From Selaginella moellendorffii (lineage: Eukaryota > Streptophyta > Lycopodiopsida > Selaginellales > Selaginellaceae): a stretch of DNA of 64,000 bases. Made by a program: the position numbers and the translations under genes. Below the pieces are notes generated by a model that saw only the letters and a list, made by a program, of their open reading frames with translations, ran no database searches and was not told the origin of the DNA. Where the stretch lies: positions 584,394 to 648,393 of the forward strand of contig NW_003314341.1 in NCBI RefSeq assembly GCF_000143415.4, given 5' to 3'. Shown piece after piece: positions 43,161 through 54,767 of the stretch. Within the stretch, counting starts at the first letter, position 1. Every line of letters begins with the position of its first letter.

Positions 43161-46100
43161 GCTTCGGCAATATGAGTGAAGCACAAGAGATGTAAATCAA
43201 GGATGATGAAAAATGGGAAGAATCACTGAAAAGGTTGAATGACAAGGCAAAAGAACAAAATGTAATTATGACACAAAAATAAATCAAAGGTCTGTACCAT
43301 AATTTGATAATTTGTTTAAGCTATATAGACAACTAGGAATGCCTCACCAAGATGCATAAAACAAACAAAGAACAAACCCTAGGCCAACCTCCCAACTCTT
43401 AAGGCATTACAACCTTAAATCCCACAAACCATAAATTATTCTTGGAATATTTATTGTGGTTTGTGTCTCTCATAACCCAGTGATATGGCACCCTTAAAGG
43501 AGTCCAAGGCAATATGGCCATGAAGAAAAGATGTGCAAATGGCAACACCTAACATTATGACAAATGGCCACAAAAGAAAGAAAACAATATAGCTTTCTTG
43601 TATAACAATACAGTCATGGAAACAAAAAAATGAGCAATCTTTAGGATTTGGATGATGGATTGATTCATAACATCACCAGAGTGCAAACACGCTTTAAGCT
43701 TGTTTACATGAAATGTTAGATGAATCTTTAAACTAGCTAGCAAGTCTAAAGTGAAAGCAAAATCCACCACATGTTGTAAAATTGTTTATAACCCACAATA
43801 CCATGAAGAGAACTTAGCACTGCCACCTCCTTTCAAAGACCATTGTGTATCTAATAGCTTTAGGAAAACCTTATCACCAACTTTTTACTGATAACAATGT
43901 TTATTAGCCAATCTTTTGTCTTGATCTTGAGCTTGCCTCATATTTAACTTTGCCAACTCAAATTTGTTTTACATATTCTCCAAAGAATGAGGCACCCAAA
44001 CTAAAGCCAAACTTAAACTCACAAAAGATTTAAACTTATAACCATACATTGTCTTTAATGAAGACATGCCAATAGCCAATTGATGAGTGCTATTGTGAAC
44101 AATTGTTCTTAGGTATATGTAGAGAATGATAAAGGTCAATGAGCTTCTGATGATCAACTTTAATTGTTTGGTAGATCAAACAACCATATATATACTTCTT
44201 AATATCTTATTTCATCCCAGGCTAAAAGAAATGCCTCTTCACTAATATATACGTTCTTAATACCCTTGGATGCCCAGCACTTGGCACATTATAACACTCA
44301 ACTAAAATATATTTGATGAATTTATCAATACAAAGAACCACCCCACATCCCTTCTTTATTAGGATTCCATCTTAAATCTCAAATGACACAACTTGTCACC
44401 TTTCAAATTTGTAAAGGCATCCCTCAACAAAACCTTCATGCGAATATCAATGATAAAGGAGTCAACATTGGATAGCTTCATAAACAAAATAGTATATACC
44501 ATCCTAGATAATGTATCAGCCAGTTTATTGTCACCTCCAACCGGATTTTAACAAATATTTCCAGAAAAAACTCTTACCAATGAGCAAGGTGGCCTCAAAG
44601 ATCTTTTTGACAATTGAAATATTGAAGAGACTAATAGTTTAAATCCATATGAAAATTTTATCCATACAAATAATGTTGCCATTCCTTCACAACAACAATC
44701 ACAATATATAACTCTTTGTCTCGAGTAAACCAATTCTGTTGTGTAGCATCAAACTTATGGCTCATGTATGTATGAGGATGCCCAACTTGAAGCAAAACAG
44801 CTCTAATAGAAATGTCATTTGCATCTATCTCGACCACAAGAAGCTTCTTAAGATCAAAAATCTTCAACACAAGAGCAAAGACAAAACACTACTTCAAATG
44901 TTGAAATGCCACTTGACACTTTTCCTCCTAACCATGAATAGTAGCATGTTTAAATATGTTCTGGAGAAGATTGGTCAAAGGAGTTGTTATCTCTATAAAG
45001 GCTTTCACAAATTGTCAAAAAACTCTAACCCTACTAAGGAAACTAGCACTATTAAAGGTATAGGCCAATTAACCATGACTTGGACCTTTGTGGCATCAAT
45101 TCTCACTCCATGCACTAAAATCAAACACCTAAGATATCTAATCTCTTCCAAGAAACACTTGCACTTGGATAACTTCAAGTAGAGCTTGTGATCCCTTAGA
45201 AGTTGCAGAACATTTCACACATGTATCTCATGGTCTTCTACTAAAGAGCTAAACACTAGAATATCATCAAAATAATTAATGGCAAAGTTTCCCATATAAG
45301 GCTGTAGAACTTGATTCATTGTCCCTTTAAATAGTTGTAGGAGCATCTGTCAAACTAAATGCATCACCAAAAACTTATAGTGACCAATCCTTGTTTGGAA
45401 TGTAATTTTTGGAACATCCTTTAGTTTAACACAAATATGATGATACTCTTACCTTAAATCATTTTTTATAAAATATTAAACACCACAAAGACAATTAAGG
45501 AAATCATCAATATAAGGGATTGTGAATATATTTTTCATTGTCCTATCATTCAATCTTTTGTAGTTCAAGCAAAAATGTCATATACCATCTTTTTTCTTGA
45601 CCATCACTACTGAAGCAATCCAAAGAAACTTATTTACCAGTAACCACCCCTTTCAAGTACTTAGTAAGCTGCTTATTAATTTGTTCATCTTCAGTGAGAC
45701 TAGTACAAGTTAGTTGTCAATGATAAAGAGTAGCTTTAGAAACTAAGTTAATCTCATACTAAATTCTATATTCAAGAGGCAAACCATCAGACAACTCATT
45801 TGGAAATATGTCATAAAACTCCTCTTGAATGCAATCTACATGAGCCCTATATCCACGAACGTAACATGATCATATTAAAAAGGAACGGGTACACCATGAA
45901 AGAACAAGCTATTTCATATGTGCATGTCACCAACTCCAAAGCATTAATTAATAGAGTATCACTATTGTTTGTCTTGACAATCTCTTTCATAGTGCCATCA
46001 ACTTTGATATGTAGAACATTACACTCTCAATTGATCCCTAGCCTCCTATCATAATTCCCAAGAATAACATCTATGCAACCAAGATCCATAACCTAGAATG

Positions 46101-46806
46101 AAGGATGATCAAGAATCCCTTGAACCGTCAAAAGAACACTTAGAGCCCATTCATCATAAACACAAGTGTTACATCCATCTGCCATAACCACCTTGTAAAT
46201 TATCAAACTCTTTTCCATAGGTAAATCAAGTTTTTTCACCACCTTAGAGTTCAAAAAGTTGTGTATAACACCTGGATCAAAAAGAAAACTAAATGCATTA
46301 CTCTAAATGTCCCCTTTAATCTTCACAAGTTGATTATGTATAAAATCATTGAGCTCTATAAAGTTGATATAAACTCAAAACTTAGGTTCTTAAACTTTTG
46401 CAAAGGGGTGTGGAAGAGCCACTATAGTAGATGCCTAAGTTGTATCCATGATGGATTCCACAACATTCACCTTCGCATTATTTAATCCCTTCACAAGAGG
46501 ACAATCCTTACCTTGATGTTCAACCTTACGATAACAAAAACAATTGCCTTCCATCTTATCCTTTTCTCACTGGTCCAAACAAATTTTTCTAGCCTCATTG
46601 CTATTTCCACTTTTCAAGCCATGACGTAGTAATAGTTATTTCTTCCCTAAACATAAAGCATTGGCAAGATGGTCATCATGTTGACTACCCCATAGACCAT
46701 CCTATTTACTAGACTTGACTGACAGTTTTGGTGAAAAGATTTTGAGCCTTAATGATAGCATTAATCAACATTGCTAAAAAATCTTTCTTGACCTTTTATT
46801 ACATGT
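43161..46806 (-). mobile_element. Decayed Ty3-type element, 3' part (integrase to gag knuckle), minus strand
   Basis: On the minus strand, read from right to left: a gag CCHC knuckle (CFCYRKVEHQGKDC) at about 46,500-46,550, reverse-transcriptase remnants near 45,250-45,650, RNase H at 44,658-44,870 (LVVEIDANDISIRAVLLQVG, then KFDATQQNWFTRDKELYIVI), and integrase remnants near 43,970-44,300. Stops are frequent. The element is of a different family from the gypsy at 19-24 kb. It resumes at 59,741 after a 12.9-kb insertion. Confidence 0.75.
46563..46806 (-). repeat. Roughly 240-bp gag segment duplicated on both sides of the LARD nest, left copy
   Basis: Matches 59,748-59,985 in the same orientation (for example CCAAACAAATTTTTCTA and CTGACAGTTTTGGTGAAAAG). 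The two copies flank the 12.9-kb non-autonomous nest. A transposon target duplication would be about 5 bp, so this is something else. Confidence 0.75.
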
Positions 46807-46933
46807 ATAGGAAAAGAGTAAAACTGATGGTGTGGAGACACAAAATGTGTCAATGTATGATGCCTTGAGGTTAAGTTAATGGGTTCATAAGAACCCCTTG
46901 CCAAAGGAATTCCAATGGAAATGAGAATGATAT
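46807..46933 (+). mobile_element. Fragment of the old LARD-like element interior
   Basis: Matches the interior of the complete element (51,868-51,972): GATGGTGTGGAGACAC, GAACCCCTTGCCAAAGGAAT. It ends in GATAT, the target duplication of the inverted solo LTR that follows, and continues after it at 48,825. Confidence 0.8.
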
Positions 46934-48824
46934 TGTAGGCGACTAAATTTTCCATTCTACTTTAGTCACTTAACCACACCTCCGACCACTTGGAGGAGTC
47001 TCATTCACAACCTCCATCAGTCCAATTCAGGACTTGGGACTTGCTAGCCCCAAGAATGGCATCCATGCCACTCCACACTTGCACCTGGTCCAAGTGCTCC
47101 ACGTGTCCGGTCCTGAGACCGACACCCAAAGGTACCACTAACATCTCGGCCCGTTACGCTAAGGCCATGGCCATTCACCTTTACTGCACTAGTGGTTCAA
47201 CACCACTTGCATCACCACCCCGTCTCTCCGAGACTGGGCCATGTGTCCACGAGTGGTCATCCTAGATCCACTCCTTAGCATCCTTAGGATGCCCACAGAC
47301 CTGGGGAGTTGCCTTCCCCAAAGTCCCTTTGTCAGTTCCTACCAAGTCCCTTTCTGCCCCTGGCCGTGTTTGCCAACACTGCCACTGGATCGAGGCCCAC
47401 AGGCCCGACCACTAAGTCCCACGGTCCTCTGGGACTTCCTCACCACATGACTGTGTCCTTGGTCACTACCCCAGAGGACTGCTCCTCTTCCTTTCCACAG
47501 TCTGGGCCTTTGGGACAACATTTCGGAACACCGTGGCCTTACGCGAGCCACCTGGGTACTCTCCCCATCTATCGCCTTTAGGTGCTCTAGCCATGGGCTT
47601 AGAGCGGGTTCCGTTGAGCCACACCAGGTATCCAAGTAGGTAGTGCCACCCACACTTGGACTGGGAGCATCGGCCAGTCGATCTCCCGGGGGAACTAGAG
47701 CCGGCTCTTGAACACTTCACCAAGCTACCCCGCTTGTCGGTCCGTGTTCACTCTAGTCTTGGACTTCCCAGTGGGCAGCTCATCACCCAACACTGGGTCC
47801 GGCCTTCCTGGGCCAAACTGGCCTTTCCTGGCCAAACTGGCTCCACTGCAGTCCTCCCCCTACTATACTTTTGGAGCTCACCAAACCCCCCAGGGTCTGG
47901 GAGACGAACGCTTTGGGCTTTCACCCTCTCAGGCTCCGGACTCGGACTCGGACTCGGACTCGGACTCGGACTCGGACTCGGACTCGGACTCGGGCTCGGG
48001 CTCGGTCTCGGCCTCGGCCTCGGTCTTGGTCTCGGTCCCGATCTCGGTCTCGGTCTCGGTCTCGGTCCCGGTCTCGGTCTCGACTTCGGACTCCATCTCG
48101 GAGTCCATCTCGGACTCCATCTCGGACTCCATCTCGGGTCCATCTCGGACTCCATCTCGGACTCCATCTTGGGTCCATCTCGGACTCCATCTCGGACTCC
48201 ATTTCGGGTCCATCTCGGGTCCACCTTTGACTCCATCTCGGACTCCATCTCGGACTCCATCTCGGGTCCATCTCGGACTCCACTTCGGACTCCAACTCGG
48301 ATCCATCTCGGGTCCACCTCGGACTCCAACTCGGACTCCATCTCGGTCTCCATCTCAGACTCCACTTCGGACTCCAACTCGGGTCCATCTCGGGCCCACC
48401 TCGGACTCCAACTCGGACTCCATCTCGGACTCCATCTTGGACTCCACTTCGGACTCCAACTCGGGTCCATCTCGGGTCCACCTCGGACTCCACTTCGGAC
48501 TCCAACTCGGGTCCATCTCGGACTCCACTTCGGACTCCAACTCGAGTCCATCTCGGACTCCACTTCGGACTCCAAGTCGAGTCCATCTCGGACACTCCCA
48601 TGTGTCATGTGTTGGTCCTTTTGGGTCCCTTTTTGGAGCCTCGCCTTTTGCTCGCTTCGTGCTCGTTCCTCGAGCACTTCGTTGGGAGTTCCACTCCCGC
48701 TCTTGACTTTTCAAGTCGGAGCTTTTGGTCCAAACGTGTTACGCTCGTTTGGCTCTCGCTTCGGCCACTACCATGTGGCGCCCTTCCGGCTCCACTTTGG
48801 GGCCTAGGGATTTTGTGTCTCACA
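46934..48824 (-). mobile_element. Inverted solo LTR of the LARD-like family (1,891 bp)
   Basis: The reverse complement begins TGTGAGACACAAAATCCC and ends in CTACA (plus strand TGTAG). It is flanked by exact 5-bp repeats GATAT (46,929-46,933 and 48,825-48,829), so it inserted as a whole element and then recombined to one LTR. It matches the two LTRs at 49,187 and 54,768 throughout but is longer because its hexamer array is longer. Long open frames across it, including one of 383 codons, are by-products of the array. Confidence 0.9.
47934..48597 (-). repeat. Hexamer-based array inside the solo LTR (about 660 bp)
   Basis: Made of hexamers GAGTCC, GAGACC, GAGATG and GACCCG on the LTR strand. One zone is a pure CGGACT repeat at about 47,938-47,988 (plus strand). 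Next comes a CTCGGT-type zone, then a long zone alternating GAGTCC with GAGATG or GAAGTG. No stops occur in several frames on either strand. Confidence 0.9.
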
Positions 48825-49186
48825 GATATATCCTAAGCTGGAAGACATGTGGTTAGAGTATGGTGACCCAAATAATGATGGAAGTGTGAAAATACTAGCA
48901 ATGAGTTGTAGTACTTGATAACTATGAGGCAACTAAGTAAAAGGTGCAACATAATTGATTGGATTGGTAGAAAATAAATACATAAGACTTTTTATTAAGA
49001 TAAGGAGGTTCCTTAGGGGGATAAATTACTTATATTGCGATATAGTAAGTCAATGTCATAAAGGGAAATACTCATTGTCAAAAAAATAAAAAGCTATTAT
49101 CGAGATATTTAGACATTCTAAACACTAAGAAGTGGTTTTTGGTATCATGAGGGTATTAAATAATACCCAAGGGATTATGTCCCTAG
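48825..49186 (+). mobile_element. Old LARD-like element interior, second fragment
   Basis: Continues from 46,933 and matches 51,973-52,330 of the complete element (for example TTGCGATATAGTAAGTCAAT). Ends in CCTAG, the target duplication of the complete element. Confidence 0.8.
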
Positions 49187-50831
49187 TGTGAGACACAAAA
49201 TCCCTAGGCCCCAAAGTGGAGCTAGAAAGGGTGCCACGTGGTAGTGGCTGAAGCGAGAGCCAAACGAGCATAACACGTTTGGACCAAAAGCTCCGATTTG
49301 AAAAGTCAAGAGCGGGAGTGGAATTCCCAAAGAAGTGCTCGAGGAACGAGCATGGAGCGAGCAAAAAGCGAGGCTCCAAAAAGGGACCCAAAAGGACCAA
49401 CACATGACACGTGGAAGTGTCCGAGATGGACTCGAGTTGGAGTCCGAAGTGGAGTCCGAGATGGACTCGAGTTGGAGTCCGAAGTGGAGTCCGAGATGGA
49501 CCCGAGTTGGAGTCCGAAGTGGAGTCCGAGATGGACCCGAGATGGAGTCCGAGGTGGACCCGAGATGGACCTGAAATGGAGTCCGAGATGGAGTCCGAGG
49601 TGGACCCGAGATGGACCCGAAATGGAGTCCGAGATGGACCCGAGATGGAGTCCGAGATGGAGTCCGAGATGGAGTCCGAGATGGAGTCCGAAGTCGAGAC
49701 CGAGACCGGGACCGAGACCGAGACCGAGACCGAGATCGGGACCGAGAACAAGACCGAGGCCGAGGCCGAGACCGAGCCCAAGCCCGAGTCCGAGTCCAAG
49801 TCCGAGTCCGAGTCCGAGTCCGAGTTCGAGTCTGAGAGGGTGAAAGCCCAAAGCGTTCGTCTCCCAGACCCTGGGGGGTTTGGTGAGCTCCAAAAGTATA
49901 GTAGGGGGAGGACTGCAGTGGAGCCAGTTTGGCCAGGAAAGGACAGTTTGGCCCAGGAAGGCCGGACCCAGTGTTGGGTGATGAGCTGCCCACTGGGAAG
50001 TCCAAGACTAGAGTGAACACGAACCGACAAGCGGGGTAGCTTGGTGAAGTGTTCAAGAGCCGGCTCTAGTTCCCCCGGGAGATCGACTGGCCGATGCTCC
50101 CAGTCCAAGTGTGGGTGGCACTACCTACTTGGATACCTGTCGTGGCTCAACGGAACCTCGCTCTAAGCCCATGGCTAGAGCACCTAAAGGCGGAAGGCAG
50201 GGAGAGTACCCAGGTGGCTCGCGTAAGGCCACGGTGTTTTGCAATGTTGTCCCAAAGGCCCAGACTGTGGAAAGGAAGAGGAGCAGTCCTCTGGGGTAGT
50301 GACCAAGGACATAGTCGTGCGGTGAGGAAGTCCCAGAGGACCGTGGGACTTAGTGGTCGGGCCTGTGGGCCTCGATCCAGTGGCAGTGTCGGCAAACACG
50401 GCCAGGGGCAGAAAGGGACTTAGTGGGGACTGACAGAGGGATATTGGGGAAGGCTATTCCCCTTGTCGGTGGGCATCCTAAGGATGCTAAGGAGTGGATC
50501 TAAGATGACCACTCACGGATGGTTTGCCTAGTCTTGGAGAGCCAAGACTGTGATGCAAGTGGTATTGGACTACTAGTGTGGCAAAGGTGATTGGGCATGG
50601 CCTTAGCGTAACAGGCTGCCATGTCGGTGGTACCTTTGAGTGTCGGTCGTGGGATCGGACACGTGGAGCACTTGGACCAAGTGCAAATGTTGAGTGGCAT
50701 GGATGCCATTCTCGGGGCTAGCAAGTCCCGAGTCCTGAATTGGACTTATGGAGGTTGTGATTGAGACTCCTCCAAGTGGTCGGAGGTGTAGTTAAGTGAC
50801 TAAAGTAGAATGGAAAAATTAGTCACTTACA
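49187..50831 (+). repeat. 5' LTR of the LARD-like element
   Basis: 1,645 bp. The first 230 bp are unique, the hexamer array spans about 49,418-49,833, then about 1 kb unique ends in AGTCACTTACA. It is 69 bp shorter than its partner, mainly through array units. The frames at 49,125-50,108 are repeat artefacts, not a gene. Confidence 0.92.
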
Positions 50832-50834
50832 ACT

Positions 50835-50846
50835 TGGTATCGGAGC
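50835..50846 (+). other. Primer-binding site of the LARD-like element
   Basis: TGGTATCGGAGC lies 3 bp after the 5' LTR. The usual initiator-tRNA-Met site is TGGTATCAGAGC, one base different. Confidence 0.8.
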
Positions 50847-53800
50847 TGTTCCTTAGTCCGACTTTTATTGGTGCTCAAGTATATCACCACTAGTGTTGGC
50901 ATCGGAAGGTCCGAGGAGTGGGCCTATCCTTGAGGAGTAGCAAGTCGGGAAGACATGGCTCTCCATTACAGTTCATGTGTGAACTTGTAGACGAGGTGGT
51001 GGATAGAAAAGGGCCAATAATGGAATGACTTTGGGATCTTGGGAACAGTGCAAGGTTTTCCTCATTGAGTTGAGGATGTGATCCGGATGAGCATTTATCT
51101 CAGCAAATTGGCTAAGGTTGTTGTGGTAAACAACTAAAGTTGGGATCACGGGAAAGATAGAGACTCCAAAATAATAAAGGAGTCACAAGATTATCCTCAT
51201 ATAGTTGAGGTTGGTGCTCATGAATGTGAGACTAAAGGTAATGACCGTGGAAGGTCAAATACGGAAGAGGACTCAAGTCCTTGAAATGGTAGCCGGGGCT
51301 ACCTTTAATAAATGCTGGAACAACCCAAGGAGTTGGGGGGTGTACTTAGAGATGAGTGGTATTCTCATCGCATGGACAAGTAGTCATAAGGGGCAAAAGT
51401 TGCCCCCAGAGAACAAAATCAAGTGTCGGAGTAACACTTGTGAAAATAGTCCTTTTGAGTAGGACAGGAATGCAAGAAGTGTATTCTAGTGAGCTAGTGC
51501 CTCACAAGTAGGACCTTACGGGTCTGTGGATTAACCAAGTCCAAAACTGCTGGATGACTCAAGTAGAGTCAAGGGATGGTCCTAAAAGGACTGATGGAAG
51601 CATTTGGACTGAGGTGTGTTGTACCCCACAAAGGATGGGGGGGGATCATAGGATCCAAGGATGAGAACAGAGGGTATCTCATCGATGGAAAAATGTGCCA
51701 TGCTAAAGTTATGGGAAAGGTGTTCCCAGAAGAAAACAACTTTGACATAAAGTTGTGTGTGACCTCTATGGGGCAGTGCTAATGGTTGGCATGAGAAAGA
51801 GCGGTGTTGGTCTTGGCAAAGACTTAGACACGAAGGGGAAATGTCATAGAGGTAGGCTCGTGGAGCCGATGGTGTGGAGACACCAAATGTGCCAAGGTGT
51901 GATACCTTGAGGCTATGTTGGTGGGTTCATGAGAACCCCTTGCCAAAGGAATCCCAATGGAAATGGGAATGGCATAGCCTAAGCTGCAGAGCATGCAGTT
52001 GGAGTGTGGTGACCCAGATAATGATGGAGGTGTGAAAGCACCAAGCAATGAGTTGTAGGACTTGACAACTATGAGGCAACTAAGCAAGAGGTGCAAAATA
52101 ACTGGTTAAACGGGTAGAAGGTAGCTACCCAAGACTTCTTAATAGTATAAGGAAGTTGGATATACCCTTACGGGGGATAAGTTGCTTGTGTTGCGATATA
52201 GTAAGTCAATGTCATAAAAGGAAATACTCATTGTCAAGAAAGCCATCATTGGGACACCTGGACACTCTAGAACACTAGAAGGTGGTGTTTGATGTCGCGA
52301 GGGCAATGGATAAAGCCCAAGGGACTAAGTCCCTAGCGAATGATGGATAGAAGGTGCTATCCAAATGTCCAAGGTTGCGGAGACAGGAGAGGACTGTCTA
52401 CCCGAGTTGGACAAAGCCAAAAATGGAATTTTGGCAAGGCTAGTGATGGGCATGTAAAGGCCCATAAGCAACAATGTAATCCCAGTGTGTGGGATTATAA
52501 GGTGAGCATACCCGGATTGAGGAACCACTCCCTGGGCTATTGGGTAGGTTCATCCCTAAGAATACTTGCTAAGGCATGATAGAAAGTGCAAAGCTATCCT
52601 CCTGGTCTGGAGGAGAATAACCAAAGGAAACATATAGGGCCAAAAGGCAAGTAGTATTAGGATGGAACTGAACCATAGAAATCGAAGGGCATAACCAAGG
52701 TTGGTTATGCCAATTGGGAGTGGAGAATCAAATGGGGGCTCGAGGGTGTTGCTGCTAGCAACCGTGATGCCATGGAGAGTCTAAAATATGGAATTGTCCA
52801 TACTAGACTATGTGGCAATTGGAAAGCTTGCAAAAAGGGAGGCCTTAGCAAGCTAAGGGACAGAGTTCTTTCAAGGTTCCCGAAGACGATTCTAGGTAGC
52901 TTAGTACCTAGAAAGGCCAAGTGTAAATGGTTCATAAAACGCGCAAAATCAGAGTGGCGCATGAGGCAAGGCTGTCAAGGTTAGGGAAGTAGTTCCCGAG
53001 TGTTCAAAGAGAGGGCTTTGAACGAAAGTCGATGGTTAAGGACTTTCACGCTTGTGCAAGAACCATGTTACAGTGGTCAGAGGACTTGTCAAGCGAGATT
53101 GGCAAGTCAGGGGAACAAATACCCTAGTTGAAGGTGATAACTTAAAAAAGGGTGGGCCATGGGGCCAAGCATGGAGGAGTCCATGCATGATCACAAACTT
53201 GTCAAGTGAGAGGACTTGGTAGTGCGGGGGAACTAGGTTCCTAAGTTGTGATCTGTAGCGCGCTTTAAAAATAAGTTGGTGCACCGGCGTGGGGAGTCAC
53301 GCCAGGCATCTTGTGTGATGCCGTCCGTAGATGCATATATGGAGGTTGGGTTCGAGTCCTGACCCTCTAGTGCTTGGGTTCGAGTCCCAAATCACTAGGG
53401 CATGGTGATGGTTTGGAATATGAGGACACTCATATTTCGGTGCTCATGGACTCTCAATGGGGAGACTGGTTTGGGCACACCGCCAAGCGAGGGATGCCTC
53501 GGAGTCGTGATGCACGGTTAGATTGTTTAGTGTGAAAGCTCGGCATATCTAACTTGAACGCTTTGGTGCAAGTGGCACCAAGGACGTGGTGAGTGAGATG
53601 GGGACACCTAATCTCAGTTGCTATGAACCCTTGGCCGTAAGGGCTGGCTTGGGTGCACCGCCAAGTGTGGGGGATGCCCCCGGGGTTATAGTCAACGATT
53701 TGAAGGTCTAGAAGACTAAGTACCTCTTGGCAACTCTGTTAAAGTGCCGAGGTGAGATCACTAGGTGATCTTGTGGCTAAATAAGGACAAGGTCCTTGTT

Positions 53801-54767
53801 TGGGTTAAGGAATAAGGTTCCTAGTTCAAAGTGTTGATTTGAACTATTGATGATGGTGTGGCTTAGTCAAGGTGACCAAGTGGGAAAAGCACCTTAGGGA
53901 AATGAGCTATGTCATTGCGATGGCATAGTGTGTCCAAGGAAAATAGTCTCTAAAGAGACCTATGAGAGGGTCACAAAGTTGGGCCGAGGATAGAGCCCAC
54001 AGCAAAAGATGAGTGGCCAAGATAGGGCCATGGAATCCATTGGAAAGAAACTAAGTGGCAAAGTTAGCCAAGGAACACTAATGTATTTTATGCTAACGGA
54101 TTGCGGAAAAAGAAGTGGACTTCCAAAGATGGATTCCCAAGTGCTCCAATTTGGCAAAGGAAAGGCTCCAAGTGAGAGAGCAACTAAGTAGCCAAAAGAT
54201 AGGGCCGTGGACAGCCCTAGCACAAATAACGATAAATGGAACGTAATGCCAATGGTGGCACAAAAAATAGAAAAGAGGGTGAGGGTGCCCTCGAGTAGAA
54301 AACTTCCTAGGAGGGGAAGTGGAGTTGCACGAAATGTGCAAGGCAAAGTGTCAGAGACACCTAGGAAATTGACTCTAAAAGGTCAAGAGTAAATGTTCCA
54401 AAATGCAAAGGTAAATCAATGGAATCTATGACTACTCAAGAATGAGTAGTGGAATTAAGTTAGAGAGGGTGTCTCTAACGGGTTTAGCGAGAACTAAACC
54501 AATAAAAAGGAGCAAACCACCCCAGGTGGTCAAGTGAGTCTCTAAGCTGGAGAGACTATCCTTCTTAGAGGATGGGCAAGGCGTGGTGAACCTTTGGTGT
54601 CGAACCATTGACGAATATGGAGAAGGCATGGTGAGCCTTCAATGTCAAACCATTGACAAATATTGGCTAGGGGCCAAGGATGGAAATGGTAACACATGCG
54701 AGTGTTACTTTATAAAATGGTTTACCGTTCGATGAGGACATCGAACTTCGTCTATGGGTGGTGGAGT
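50847..54767 (+). mobile_element. Non-coding interior of the LARD-like element
   Basis: 3.9 kb, purine-rich on the plus strand (frequent AAGG, GGTG), with short open frames only; the largest, at 53,960-54,346 on the minus strand, has no recognisable motif. Older decayed copies of the same interior (46,807-46,933, 48,825-49,186, 56,482-58,828) are colinear with it, so the lack of coding capacity is ancestral to the family and not a recent loss. Just before the 3' LTR is GGGTGGTGGAGT, a weak polypurine tract. Confidence 0.8.
53342..53400 (+). repeat. Tandem Pol III B-box-like motif in the LARD interior
   Basis: Two copies of GGGTTCGAGTCC separated by about 30 bp, each matching the tRNA B-box consensus GGTTCGANTCC. 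The older copy at about 57,282-57,355 has three related units (GGGTTCGAGTCC, GATTTGAGTCC, AAGTTCAAGTCC). No convincing A-box or cloverleaf was found at the expected distance. Confidence 0.55.

Noticed and set aside
47656-48807. 383-residue open frame (and 300-residue ones on both strands)
   Set aside because: It spans unique LTR sequence plus a hexamer array without stop triplets; LTR copies differ in array length and frame, and no family motif is present.
49125-50108. 327-residue minus-strand open frame
   Set aside because: Same array artefact in the 5' LTR; the equivalent frame in the 3' LTR has a different length.
50847-54767. Hidden gag or pol in the LARD interior
   Set aside because: Short frames on both strands were read and none shows a knuckle, DTG, YxDD or DDE-type motif.
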